Assembly (NCBI RefSeq): GCF_052161655.1
Contig: NZ_CP197418.1
Coordinates: 7,502,001-7,566,000 of the forward strand
From: Novipirellula sp052161655
GTDB taxonomy: Bacteria; Planctomycetota; Planctomycetia; Pirellulales; Pirellulaceae
Reading direction: 5' to 3'
Length of the DNA stretch: 64,000 nucleotides
The translations under genes were made by a program, and so were the position numbers. Below are positions 27,095-36,032 of the stretch, piece after piece; position 1 is the stretch's first letter; each line of letters begins with the position of its first letter. A model generated the notes under the pieces. That model was not told the DNA's origin, did no database searches, and saw only the letters and a program-made list of their open reading frames with translations.

Positions 27095-27949
27095 TTATTT
27101 TTCGAACCACTTGCGGATCGCGTACAAAGTGGTCGCGCGACCCGTTCTTGCGATCGACGTCGTCAACGGAATTTCTTTCGGGCATACCGCGACACAGTTC
27201 TGAGCGTTGCCGCAAATCTGTATTCCACCAGGGCCGCTGAGTGCTTCTAAGCGGTCGTCGGCAAGCGTTTTGCCGGTCGGGTGGTTGTTAAACAACATCG
27301 CTTGCGAGATCGCATGCGGGCCCACAAAGCTTTCGTCGAATTCTGCATCCTTGCGTGCTTGGTAGGCTTCATCCGATTCGCCCTCACGCCGCTCCAATTC
27401 CACCTTCAAGAATTGAGGACAGGCTTCCAAGCAGCATCCGCAACTCATGCATTGGCTAAGCGGATAGTTTCTTTCCTGGTCTTCGCGTGATACACGCTCA
27501 CCGTGTCCCATATCGTAATAGCTGTCGACAGGCACCCAAGCCTTGACCCGCGACAGATTATGGAACAGTCGTTCGCGGTCGACTTGCAGGTCACGGACGA
27601 CGGGGAACTTACTCATCGGTTCGAGCACAAGTTCGTCGCTGTTTTCTGCGAGCAGCCGATCGACCAACGCACTACAGCTTTGTCGAACACGACCGTTGAT
27701 GACCATCGTGCACGCACCGCAAACCTCTTCGAGACATCCGCAATCCCATGCGACTGGATTGACTTTTTTGCCGTCCGACGTTTTCGCTTGGGCCGCGATC
27801 CGCTGCAGAACACTGATCACGTTCAATTCGGGTTCGTATTTGATCTTGTGAAGTTCCCAGTACGGTTCTTTCCCAGGAGCGTCTTGTCGACGAACGCGAA
27901 CGTTGATGAACTCGGGACGTTTCTTCGAATTGGGTTCGAGGGCATTCAT
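27095..27949 (-). CDS. sdhB: Succinate dehydrogenase/fumarate reductase iron-sulfur subunit
   Basis: This 284-residue subunit passes electrons from the flavin to quinone. The plant-ferredoxin-type [2Fe-2S] site is in CGCLEEVCGACTMVINGR plus the Cys of RQSCSALV. The C-terminal bacterial-ferredoxin part has CMSCGCCLEACPQF and ICGNAQNCVAVCPKEIPLT for the [4Fe-4S] and [3Fe-4S] clusters. The start ATG at 27949 gives a sensible N-terminus. It is the last gene of sdhCAB, 133 bases after sdhA. Confidence 0.93.
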   Translation of the reverse strand: MNALEPNSKKRPEFINVRVRRQDAPGKEPYWELHKIKYEPELNVISVLQRIAAQAKTSDGKKVNPVAWDCGCLEEVCGACTMVINGRVRQSCSALVDRLLAENSDELVLEPMSKFPVVRDLQVDRERLFHNLSRVKAWVPVDSYYDMGHGERVSREDQERNYPLSQCMSCGCCLEACPQFLKVELERREGESDEAYQARKDAEFDESFVGPHAISQAMLFNNHPTGKTLADDRLEALSGPGGIQICGNAQNCVAVCPKEIPLTTSIARTGRATTLYAIRKWFEK

Positions 27950-28082
27950 CCGTCGATCCTAACAATGGCAAAAATGGTGAATTTGAATTTCAGTGAGACA
28001 ATAATATTCTAGCTTCGGGAGCAAGTCGCGATGGTTCGTTGTGACGCCAAACTTGACTCGCGTTCCCATTGGATTGAGCGAG

Positions 28083-30047
28083 CTATTGAGCAAGTGCGGC
28101 TTTGGCCCGCTCGTTCCAAACCTTTTCAATCTCTTCGGCACCGACCAGACCGTACAAGCGTGGTCGTGGTGGAATCAGCGAGGTGTCGACATCTTCGTAG
28201 ACGATGTCGGGCATCTTGGTGTCAGCGTTCCATGACGCCACGGTCGACTTCAGATATTTTTGGTTGTTCGCTTCAAACGCATCACACCAAGCCTCGGCTT
28301 GTTGACGTCGCTCGACAGGATCTTCGGATGTCAGCGACGGTTTTTGGAAGTCGGGCTTGAAGTGGGCCCCTCGGCACTCGTCGCGTTGCAATGCACCTTT
28401 CAGGATCGCTTTGGCCAACGGGAACATGTCCTGAAGTGCTTTGGCAAAGATCACATTTTGGTTGGTCCAGCTGCCCGTGTCCGAAAGATTCACTCGCATT
28501 GCACGCTCGTGCAGTTCTTGAATCTTTTCGATCGCGTCAGCGAGTTGGTCATTGCGGCGAACCACGGTTGCCACACGTGTCATCAGATCGCCCAACTCTT
28601 GGTGGATCAGGTATGGGTTCTCGTCGCTGCCGGCATTGCCGGTCAACAGATCCTGATGTCGTTTAGTTTGCGCTTCGACCGCTGCGTCGATGACCGCTGC
28701 GGGCACATCGTTACTGCCGCTGGATTGGCTGTTGGCGTAGTTCAGAATCGAAGGGCCGGTGAACAATCCGGTGAAAATGCACGACAGCAGCGAGTTCGCA
28801 CCGAGCCGATTTGCACCGTGGTAGTGGTAATCGCACTCACCGATCGCGTACAAACCGGGGATGTTGGTCATGTGGTTCTGCGGGGCGCCCGGTTCGAGGC
28901 CTCCGTTGTCGCTCTTCACGTAATCGGCCCACAATCCACCCATGCTGTAGTGAACCGCAGGGAAGATTCGCATCGGTTCGTCACGTGGGTCAACGCCTTG
29001 GAATTTTTCGTAAATTTCCAAAATGCCGCCGAGTTTACGATCTAATTCCGAGCGTTCGATGTGGGTCAGGTCGAGGTAGACGCACATTTTTTCGGGATCG
29101 ACACTCAATCCATCGTTGACACAGATGTCAAAGATTTCGCGAGTGGCGATGTCACGCGGAACGAGATTGCCGTATTCGGGATAGCGTTCTTCCAAGAAGT
29201 AGTAACGCTCGTTTTCAGGAATCTGTTTGGGTTCACGCGGGTCTTGCGGTTTTCGAGGAACCCATACGCGTCCGCCTTCGCCACGCGCCGATTCGCTCAT
29301 CAATCGCAGTTTGTCGCTACCGGGAATCGCGGTTGGGTGAACTTGGATAAACTCGCCGTTGGCGTACTTTGCGCCCGCTTGGAAACAGCGACTCGCGGCA
29401 CTGCCGGTGCAGAAGACACTCATCGTGCTGCGTCCATAGACGAGCCCACAGCCACCGGTCGCAACGACCACCGCATCGGCTGGGAACGCCTTGATTTCCA
29501 TCGAAACCATGTCTTGAGCCACCGCGCCGCGGCAACGGCCGTCGTCATCTTTGATCGGGGCGAGGAAATCCCAGAACTCGTACTTTTTGACCATGCCATC
29601 GTTTTCCGCACGACGCACTTGTTCGTCCAATGCGTACAACAATTGCTGGCCAGTCGTTGCACCCGCGAACGCGGTTCGCTTGTAGAGCGTGCCACCGAAA
29701 CGTCGGCGATCGATAAAGCCTTCGCCGGTGCGGTTAAACGGGACACCAAGCCGATCCATCAAGTCGATGACTTTGGGAGCCCAGAAAGCCATTTCTTTAA
29801 CTGGCGGCTGATGATTCAAAAAGTCACCGCCGTACACGGTGTCGTCCAAGTGTTTCCACTCGTCATCACCCAGTTGCCGGGTCGCGTCGTTGCAGCTGTT
29901 GATACCGCCTTGGGCACACACACTGTGCGAGCGTTTCACCGGAGTCAGGCTGAGCAAGTCAACCTTCACACCCAACTCCGTTAGCTTCATGGTAGCTGCG
30001 AGTCCGGCAAGTCCACCACCAATTACGACAACACGATGCTCAGACAT
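28083..30047 (-). CDS. sdhA: Succinate dehydrogenase/fumarate reductase flavoprotein subunit
   Basis: This is the catalytic subunit that oxidises succinate (or reduces fumarate) in the TCA cycle. It is 654 residues. The N-terminus has the FAD-binding VVVIGGGLAGLAATMKL, followed by RSHSVCAQGGIN, whose His is the likely covalent flavin site. Substrate and FAD motifs include HPTAIPG, the MGGLWADYV region and LGANSLLSCIFTG. Length and gene order fit the Bacillus/Wolinella-type (C-A-B) enzyme. Long open frames on the opposite strand are shadows of its codon use. Confidence 0.94.
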   Translation of the reverse strand: MSEHRVVVIGGGLAGLAATMKLTELGVKVDLLSLTPVKRSHSVCAQGGINSCNDATRQLGDDEWKHLDDTVYGGDFLNHQPPVKEMAFWAPKVIDLMDRLGVPFNRTGEGFIDRRRFGGTLYKRTAFAGATTGQQLLYALDEQVRRAENDGMVKKYEFWDFLAPIKDDDGRCRGAVAQDMVSMEIKAFPADAVVVATGGCGLVYGRSTMSVFCTGSAASRCFQAGAKYANGEFIQVHPTAIPGSDKLRLMSESARGEGGRVWVPRKPQDPREPKQIPENERYYFLEERYPEYGNLVPRDIATREIFDICVNDGLSVDPEKMCVYLDLTHIERSELDRKLGGILEIYEKFQGVDPRDEPMRIFPAVHYSMGGLWADYVKSDNGGLEPGAPQNHMTNIPGLYAIGECDYHYHGANRLGANSLLSCIFTGLFTGPSILNYANSQSSGSNDVPAAVIDAAVEAQTKRHQDLLTGNAGSDENPYLIHQELGDLMTRVATVVRRNDQLADAIEKIQELHERAMRVNLSDTGSWTNQNVIFAKALQDMFPLAKAILKGALQRDECRGAHFKPDFQKPSLTSEDPVERRQQAEAWCDAFEANNQKYLKSTVASWNADTKMPDIVYEDVDTSLIPPRPRLYGLVGAEEIEKVWNERAKAALAQ

Positions 30048-30140
30048 AATTCAAATCAAACAGTTTTGTGGAAGTAGCTTATAGGTCTTGTGACGCAAAC
30101 TTGGATTCAATTTTCAAGTTTGGTTATCGAAGGGGACTCG

Positions 30141-30986
30141 TTATTCAGCGGCTTCGATGGCCAATTCTTCGTAGCGTTTCTCGGGCAAGTCCGAGATCAC
30201 GCCGGACTCGACGTTTGCTTCAAACATTCGGTTTTCGATGTCACGGTAGCGAAGGGCTTCTTCGGGGCCCGGTGCCACAGCAGCCCACCAAGCACTCAAT
30301 GCGATAACCGATAGAACGACACCAAACACCAGCGAAACTTTTGATGCTCGTTTTTGAGCTGCGGGTGTGATCCACAATCCCCAAGTGATGCCCGCTGTCC
30401 ACAGCCCGTTTGCCAAGTGATAGACGCAGCACATCATGCCCACAAGATAAAACGCGGGCCACACGAATCCGCCCCACTGGTTCATCGATTCAACTAGCGT
30501 GCTGGCAGCGTTGTAAGGTTTGAACGCAGCAAATTGCAGCGGGCGGATGACTTCCAAATACGGCCCAAAGTGGAACCATCCATGCAAATGCAAAATATGA
30601 AAGAACAGATAGACAAGAGCGACGATCCCGGTATATCGCTGCCACGCGTAACGCCGATTGCTCGCGAAACGATAATGGTTGGTATTCAGTTTTGCGTTTT
30701 TCGCGATCCAGACTCCCAGGATGCCGTGGAATAGTAGCGGAATAAAGATTCCACCCCATTCAACCAACGGCAATGCCCTTCCAGCACTGTGGATCATATA
30801 GACCGCGCGCTGAAACGTTTCAGGGCCGTTCATCAGGCTGGCGTTGGTCGTCAGGTGGATGACCATGTAAAGCCCGAGAGGCACGATCCCAATCAAGGAA
30901 TGGAATCGGCGAATCGCGAACTCGTGCCGAAGAAAGAATGATGGGTTGGTAGTCAAGTTAGCCACGTCGGTCGTCTTGCTTTGCAT
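30141..30986 (-). CDS. sdhC: Succinate dehydrogenase cytochrome b subunit (SdhC/FrdC-type)
   Basis: This membrane anchor of the complex has about five transmembrane helices and binds two haems b in Bacillus- and Wolinella-type enzymes. I start at the ATG at 30986 (281 residues); the upstream extension to 31055 is unlike the family. FAIRRFHSLIGIVPLGLYMVIHL opens the first helix with its His ligand. Further His residues occur in YLFFHILHLHGWFHFG and in CVYHLANGLW. It is the first gene of the operon, with 93 bases to sdhA. Confidence 0.9.
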   Translation of the reverse strand: MQSKTTDVANLTTNPSFFLRHEFAIRRFHSLIGIVPLGLYMVIHLTTNASLMNGPETFQRAVYMIHSAGRALPLVEWGGIFIPLLFHGILGVWIAKNAKLNTNHYRFASNRRYAWQRYTGIVALVYLFFHILHLHGWFHFGPYLEVIRPLQFAAFKPYNAASTLVESMNQWGGFVWPAFYLVGMMCCVYHLANGLWTAGITWGLWITPAAQKRASKVSLVFGVVLSVIALSAWWAAVAPGPEEALRYRDIENRMFEANVESGVISDLPEKRYEELAIEAAE

Positions 30987-31227
30987 GTGAAAGTGGTAAA
31001 GCCGCAACAAGTGCGAAATGACGGATTGTCGCAGCATTCCGTCGCTGCTTGACAAATATCTTAGCCGTTTCGCAATAACCTACCACGCGATGGTAGGATG
31101 GGCACGCGGTTGCATGTCAGGTGTTCTGCGGCAATTTGTACTGAAATTCCAGCACGCACGTCAATTTAAGGCGATACGGCACTGTCGCCAAGGACAGCAT
31201 CATCCCAGGAAGTCAATATTGGACACA

Positions 31228-32799
31228 ATGCCACACATGTTTGCTCAAATCTTAGCGCATTCCAGCACCGCGATCGCAAGTGTCGCTGCCCCATCGCCTT
31301 CTGCCTCCCCATCACTTACCGCTCAAAGTGCGGGAATATTCACTTGGACCACGGGAATCGATGTTTGGTGGGTGGTCGCAATTTCAGTAGTGGTGGTCTT
31401 GGTTTCGATCCTAGTGTTCCGCCTTCACGCCTTCCTCACACTCTTGTTAGCAGGATTACTAGTTGCGAGTTTGTCGAGTCACGCAAATCTCGATCACTAT
31501 GCCCAGTCGCAACTCGCCAACGGCAAGATAACCGCAAAAGCAGCGGCCTCATTCACATCTCAATCGCCGCAATCTCGTTTGGCGACTGCGTTTGGGGAAA
31601 CGGCAGGAAAGATCGGGATTTTGATCGCGTTGGCCAGCATCATTGGCCAATGTTTGCTCGAATCGGGCGCCGCGTCGCGGATCGTTGATTCGATTCTGAG
31701 CATGACGGGCGAGCGGCGAGCGGCCGAAGCAATTGCCGCCAGCTCCTTTGTGATCGGGATACCGGTCTATTTTGACACAGTCTTCTATCTGATGGTCCCG
31801 CTGGCACGCTCGCTCCGCCGCAAACTCGGTAAAGATTATGTGTTGTTTCTAATGGCGATCATGGCGGGCGGCTCGATTGCCCACTCGTTGGTGCCACCCA
31901 CCCCGGGACCACTGCAAGTCGCTGAGATCATTGGGGTAGACATCGGCACGATGATGATCGCCGGACTTGCCATCGGTGGTTGCAGCAGTGTGTTCTCTTT
32001 GATCTCCGCGCGAATCATCAATCATTTAGTCGATGTGCCGCTGCGCCCGATCAGCGAGGGTGACTCCGAAGCATCGGAAGCAGAAACCGCAAACGTCGAT
32101 CGCGAATCGCCGCGACCGTCGTTGATCGCATCAGTATTGCCGATCCTCGTCCCCGTCGCGATGATCGGCATCGGATCGGTGGGGATCTATTTCAGCGAAG
32201 CGGGAACGATCGAGTCCCCTGGGCTCGATCGCTTGCTGGAATTCATTGGTGACAAAAATATCGCGATCGCGGTCGGGGCGGTATTTGCCATGTCGCTGAT
32301 TCGCTACTGCCCCGTTGAGAAACGAAAATCGCTGGTAAATCGATCGTTGAGTTCCGCTGGAAATATCATTTTGATTACCGCAGCCGGAGGCGCCTTCGGA
32401 GCGATGCTGTACCAAGCTGGAATCGCGCAAGCGGTCGCCGAGCTAGCCGGCGACGTGCCCGGATTAATGTTATTGCCGCTCGCGTTTCTCGTCACCGCAT
32501 CGATTCGTACTCTGCAAGGATCCGCGACAATCGCGATGATTACCGCAGCGGGTGTTTTGCAAGGGTTTGCAAATTCGGAGTCGCTTCCGTTTCATCCCGT
32601 TTATCTCGCGATGGCGATCGGCGCGGGAAGCAAACCGATATCTTGGATGACCGACAGCGGTTTTTGGGTGATCACTCGGATGAGCGGGATGACCGAATCC
32701 GAAGGACTTCGCGTGATTGCGCCGATGTCGACAGCGATGGGGATTTCGGCTTTGTTCTTCACCCTTGTGTTTGCCTATTTCTTCCCAGGCATTGGCTAG
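31228..32799 (+). CDS. GntP-family permease (gluconate/organic acid:H+ symporter)
   Basis: This 523-residue polytopic protein starts at the ATG at 31228; the frame is open upstream but that sequence is not hydrophobic. The family signature AGGSIAHSLVPPTPGPLQVAE lies about a third of the way in, with matching second-half motifs ASIRTLQGSATIAMITAAG and GAGSKPISWMTDSGFW. A Ser/Ala/Pro-rich region precedes the first helix. GntP transporters bring in gluconate or other sugar acids. Which acid is used here cannot be told, since the neighbours are sdhC (divergent) and a peptidase. Confidence 0.87.
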   Translation: MPHMFAQILAHSSTAIASVAAPSPSASPSLTAQSAGIFTWTTGIDVWWVVAISVVVVLVSILVFRLHAFLTLLLAGLLVASLSSHANLDHYAQSQLANGKITAKAAASFTSQSPQSRLATAFGETAGKIGILIALASIIGQCLLESGAASRIVDSILSMTGERRAAEAIAASSFVIGIPVYFDTVFYLMVPLARSLRRKLGKDYVLFLMAIMAGGSIAHSLVPPTPGPLQVAEIIGVDIGTMMIAGLAIGGCSSVFSLISARIINHLVDVPLRPISEGDSEASEAETANVDRESPRPSLIASVLPILVPVAMIGIGSVGIYFSEAGTIESPGLDRLLEFIGDKNIAIAVGAVFAMSLIRYCPVEKRKSLVNRSLSSAGNIILITAAGGAFGAMLYQAGIAQAVAELAGDVPGLMLLPLAFLVTASIRTLQGSATIAMITAAGVLQGFANSESLPFHPVYLAMAIGAGSKPISWMTDSGFWVITRMSGMTESEGLRVIAPMSTAMGISALFFTLVFAYFFPGIG

Positions 32800-32891
32800 C
32801 CGCAAAATAAATTGTTAGCCTAGAGATTGCTCCCCATCTCGTCTAAGTTTACGCCTCAACCTTCTCGTCTCCTTGTACCCTCACTTTCACG

Positions 32892-34025
32892 ATGAATGCT
32901 TCCATCCTTGCTGGTTTTGCTGACAAAAATGCTTCACTGTTCCGACGACTTCAGGTGCCGCTGGGAGACCCCGCCGCTTGGATCGATCTGGGGGGGCATA
33001 CGATTGCGTTGGTCCGCGATCTGGAAATGGATCGCGTTCGCAAACGCAGCGGTGCGGATCATGTGACCTGTCCCGGTGAACACGAACCGCCGCTGGGGTT
33101 GAACGCTGACCGCGAAACGGCCACCGCACAAGCTCTCGTTCAGGTGCTGCGATCCAAACGAGTCGAGCGTGTGACGGCGGATCGTTCGTTGCCGTTCATC
33201 TTTGCCTGGCATCTTCAGCAAGCCGAGATCGAACTGCTGTACGACGAGGACCTGGGCGTCCTCGATCGACGGGTGAAGTCGGACCAAGAAATCGAATACC
33301 TTCGCAACGCCCAATCCGTCACCGAAGAGGTAATGCGGATGATGTGTGAGCGAATCGCCAATGCGAGCGTGAATGCACAAGGCCAACTCTGTCACGGCAG
33401 CGAAGTGCAAACGAGCGAGTCGATTCGACGCCTTGCAGGTCTCGAATTCATGAAGCGTGGTTTCAGCATGGGACACGGTGCCATTGTGGCGTCGGCGCCG
33501 GAGGTTGCCGATTGTCATCACAGCGGCACCGGACCGTTGTTGACCGAGCAACCTATCATCGTTGACCTGTACCCTCGTGACGAGACAACCTATTACAACG
33601 GTGATTGCACGCGGACGGTGGTCAACGGGCAAGTGTCCGAAATCGTCGCGGCAATGCACAATGCGGTTGTCCTCGCCAGAGTTACTTCCGCGAAATTATT
33701 GGTCGCCGGCAATTCGGCAAGCGACGTCAATCAAGCGGCTGAAGACGTGTTAAAACAGCACGGCTACAAGCTTTCACGTGGCAAGATCACGGACGAAGCA
33801 AGTATCCAGCATGGCTTGGGACACGGCATCGGGCTCGACGTGCACGAGCCTATTCTGCTTGATCATGGCGGAGGCGAGTTGCTCGAAGGTGAAGTGTTTA
33901 CGATCGAGCCAGGTCTATACGGTCGTAAAGTCGGCGGGGTCCGTGTGGAAGACATGCTGCTCGTCACCGAGGGCCAACCTGAATGCTTGAATCAGCTGCC
34001 CTACGGACTCGATTGGACGACCTAA
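32892..34025 (+). CDS. M24-family metallopeptidase (Xaa-Pro aminopeptidase-like)
   Basis: This 377-residue protein has an N-terminal creatinase/prolidase-like domain (about 1-130) and a C-terminal pita-bread catalytic domain. All five metal ligands are visible: Asp225 (IIVDLYPRD), Asp238 (NGDCTRTVV), His311 in HGLGHGIGLDVHEP, Glu339 in FTIEPGLYG and Glu353 in RVEDMLLV. It probably removes N-terminal residues before proline in the cytoplasm, as there is no signal peptide. The start ATG at 32892 is well placed. Confidence 0.9.
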   Translation: MNASILAGFADKNASLFRRLQVPLGDPAAWIDLGGHTIALVRDLEMDRVRKRSGADHVTCPGEHEPPLGLNADRETATAQALVQVLRSKRVERVTADRSLPFIFAWHLQQAEIELLYDEDLGVLDRRVKSDQEIEYLRNAQSVTEEVMRMMCERIANASVNAQGQLCHGSEVQTSESIRRLAGLEFMKRGFSMGHGAIVASAPEVADCHHSGTGPLLTEQPIIVDLYPRDETTYYNGDCTRTVVNGQVSEIVAAMHNAVVLARVTSAKLLVAGNSASDVNQAAEDVLKQHGYKLSRGKITDEASIQHGLGHGIGLDVHEPILLDHGGGELLEGEVFTIEPGLYGRKVGGVRVEDMLLVTEGQPECLNQLPYGLDWTT

Positions 34026-34156
34026 GTTGCAACCACTTTCGGCGTGCGGGGCACGATGCAATAAAAAATTTGACCTAGCGTGTTCGGGTAGGTATCCTTT
34101 GCTCCACGCGGCAGGGGACGGACGCCTGTTTGCAGTTCGCTCTCAGGTGAAATATC

Positions 34157-34900
34157 ATGTCGCAATTTGCATGTCCTGCGTGTCGTCGCATTTTGAAATC
34201 CAAGCCTGAATTGGCGGGGAAACAGGTCAAATGCACCTGTGGCCAACAATTTCGCGTCCCCGGCGGCAATGGCTCCAGCGCATCCGCCGGCTCTGGGACC
34301 GCTGCGATTGGCGGCACATCGTCGGCTAATGAAAAAGTGACACTCTCGTGTGCGTGCGGAAAACGCCTGGCGGCTCCGCTGTCAGCACGTGGCAAGTCGG
34401 TCCGCTGTCCATGCGGTCAAGTCAACAAAGTGCCACTTGCGGATGCCCAATCCCCGGCGGTTTTGTACGCCGCACCTGCGGCGGCGGCTTCGCAGCCCGC
34501 GGCAGCCATGAATGATTGGCTGGATGATTTGCCGGCGACTCCGGCTGCAACTTATCCGTCTGCCGCTGGTATGGCGATGCAGGCTCAGCCACATCCGTAC
34601 GCGAATCCTGCAGTGCAGCCTGGATCCCACGCGCCGCAAGCTCCGGCTCACGCGACCAGCAACACGCATCTTGCTGATGCCCAGCGACAGCTTGCCAATG
34701 AACGTCGAAACGGAAATACCATCGACCACGGTGGCAGCTCGTTTTTCAGCAGCGGTACGATGGGCGGGCTGTTTATGATGGTTGCCGCCTTGGTCTGGTT
34801 TTTTGGTGGACTTGCCGCAGGTGTGATCTTCTTCTACCCACCCATCTTGTTTGTGCTGGGCTTGGTCGCTTTGGTCAAAGGCGCCATGGCCGATGATTGA
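34157..34900 (+). CDS. Zinc-ribbon membrane protein of unknown function
   Basis: This 247-residue protein has two zinc-ribbon-like modules: CPACRRILKSKPELAGKQVK followed by CTCGQQF, and LSCACGKRLAAPLSARGKSV followed by RCPCGQV. The usual knuckles CXXC/CXC are present. An Ala/Pro/Gln-rich linker (about 95-175) and two close hydrophobic helices at the C-terminus follow, so the ribbons should face the cytoplasm from the membrane. This layout is common in planctomycete proteins of unknown role. Confidence 0.7.
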   Translation: MSQFACPACRRILKSKPELAGKQVKCTCGQQFRVPGGNGSSASAGSGTAAIGGTSSANEKVTLSCACGKRLAAPLSARGKSVRCPCGQVNKVPLADAQSPAVLYAAPAAAASQPAAAMNDWLDDLPATPAATYPSAAGMAMQAQPHPYANPAVQPGSHAPQAPAHATSNTHLADAQRQLANERRNGNTIDHGGSSFFSSGTMGGLFMMVAALVWFFGGLAAGVIFFYPPILFVLGLVALVKGAMADD

Positions 34901-34998
34901 GTCGCCATGGGCAATGATTAAATAAACCACGACAGAGGCAGTTGGAGTGGGGCATTCGCTGCCGCAGTCGTACTTCTTCGCTGTTCAAAAAAACAGTC

Positions 34999-35026
34999 TT
35001 GACCGACCGTTCCAGACCCGTATAGT
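34999..35026 (+). promoter_or_regulatory. Candidate sigma-70 promoter of the AhpD-like gene
   Basis: TTGACC (34999-35004) and TATAGT (35021-35026) are separated by 16 bases and match the -35 and -10 consensus at five of six positions each. The gene begins 125 bases downstream, leaving a long leader that contains a palindrome. Confidence 0.5.
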
Positions 35027-35112
35027 AGATGGATCAGGCGAGGTGAATTCGACGGCATGTGGAGCCGAGAATCCAGGCGAGCAGCGTGGCTCCTCCATTT
35101 TTTTTAAACCCA

Positions 35113-35132
35113 TTTTGACCGCATGGTCAAAA
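35113..35132. promoter_or_regulatory. Palindromic operator candidate in the leader of the AhpD-like gene
   Basis: TTTTGACC-GCAT-GGTCAAAA is a perfect inverted repeat with 8-bp arms, 18 bases before the start codon. Its shape (TTGACC/GGTCAA halves) is like operators of TetR-family repressors, which often control carboxymuconolactone-decarboxylase-like genes. No regulator gene adjoins; the TetR gene at 42209-42790 has a looser TTTAGAC...GGTCAAA upstream of it. Confidence 0.45.
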
Positions 35133-35150
35133 CCTTCCGGAGAGCGAAAG

Positions 35151-35717
35151 ATGACCGACTTTGCAGTACACACGATCGAAACCGCCGGCGACAGCAAACC
35201 TTTGCTCGAAAAGAGCAAGAAGGCTTACGGCTTTGTACCGAACCTGCATGCGGTGATGGCGGAATCGCCGGCGCTACTGGAAGCGTATCAAACTGTCGCC
35301 GAGATTTTCGATAACAAGACAAATCTGAGTCCCACCGAGCGTCAAATCATTGCCATGACCAACAACCGGCTGAACGGTTGTACGTACTGCATGGCCGCTC
35401 ACACGTCGATCATGCAGGGGCTGAAAGTCGACGAAGAGGTAATCACGGCGCTTCGCGAAGGCACTCCGATCGCAGACCCTAAACTCGAAGCACTGCGAGT
35501 CTATGCCGAGAAGGTCAACCTCAGTCGTGGCTGGCCTGATGAAAGTGACATCAAAGCCTTACTGGCAGCCGGATACACCAAGCAAACGATATTCGACGTG
35601 ATCGTGGGCACTGCCTATAAGGTCCTGTCGAACTACACCAACCACATTGCGCAAACGCCGTTGGACAACGGCTTCGCCAAAAACGCCTGGAGTGCCGACA
35701 CGCAGACCGTGAATTGA
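35151..35717 (+). CDS. Carboxymuconolactone decarboxylase / AhpD-like protein
   Basis: The ATG at 35151, preceded by CCGGAGAG, gives a 188-residue protein; the open frame upstream to 34947 covers the promoter and palindrome. The AhpD-type redox motif NGCTYCMAAHTSIMQG carries the CXXC pair and the following His. The start TAGDSKPLLEKSKKAYGFVPNL is typical of the uncharacterised peroxidase-related branch. It may reduce peroxides or organic hydroperoxides through the CXXC cysteines; this is inferred from the family. Confidence 0.88.
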   Translation: MTDFAVHTIETAGDSKPLLEKSKKAYGFVPNLHAVMAESPALLEAYQTVAEIFDNKTNLSPTERQIIAMTNNRLNGCTYCMAAHTSIMQGLKVDEEVITALREGTPIADPKLEALRVYAEKVNLSRGWPDESDIKALLAAGYTKQTIFDVIVGTAYKVLSNYTNHIAQTPLDNGFAKNAWSADTQTVN

Positions 35718-35860
35718 GAATCGTTGCTTGTAATGAAACTCGCGAGTCAGTATCGAGCATCATCAACCGATAGGCCCGTTTACCGAAAGTCACTGCGACT
35801 TTCGGTACGCTTATTTGACCAACGAATTCCAGCACCCCGCTTACCATCGCCCTGAACCGC

Positions 35861-36001
35861 AACGCTGTGAAGCATTTTGATCCAGCTAATTACGGCATTT
35901 GCGTTCTGTAGCTACGCTCGCCAGAGCGTGGATAGTTGCCGCGCAAATACGAGTCACCACCTTCTGGCGAAGGTAGCTACCAAAAAATGCTTCACAGTGT
36001 T
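35861..36001. repeat. Dispersed structured repeat, copy 2
   Basis: Outer arms at 35861-35878 and 35984-36001 are 18 bases long with one mismatch. The inside repeats the core of copy 1 (the AATTACGGCATTTGCGTT block, the ACGCTC-GCCA-GAGCGT hairpin and the ACCTTC-TGGC-GAAGGT hairpin) almost unchanged. Compared with copy 1, the arm sequence GTGAACGATT/AATCGTTCAC is here GTGAAGCATT/AATGCTTCAC: both sides changed together so that pairing is kept. The element fills most of the 315-base gap between the AhpD-like and radical SAM genes, which converge here. Confidence 0.8.
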
Positions 36002-36032
36002 GCCTGAACCGGATGATCCACAGACCGAACAA

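Noticed and set aside
28260..29984. Long open frames (261 and 307 codons) on the plus strand opposite sdhA
   Set aside because: They mirror the codons of sdhA, which has all family motifs; the antisense translations match nothing and are a codon-bias shadow.
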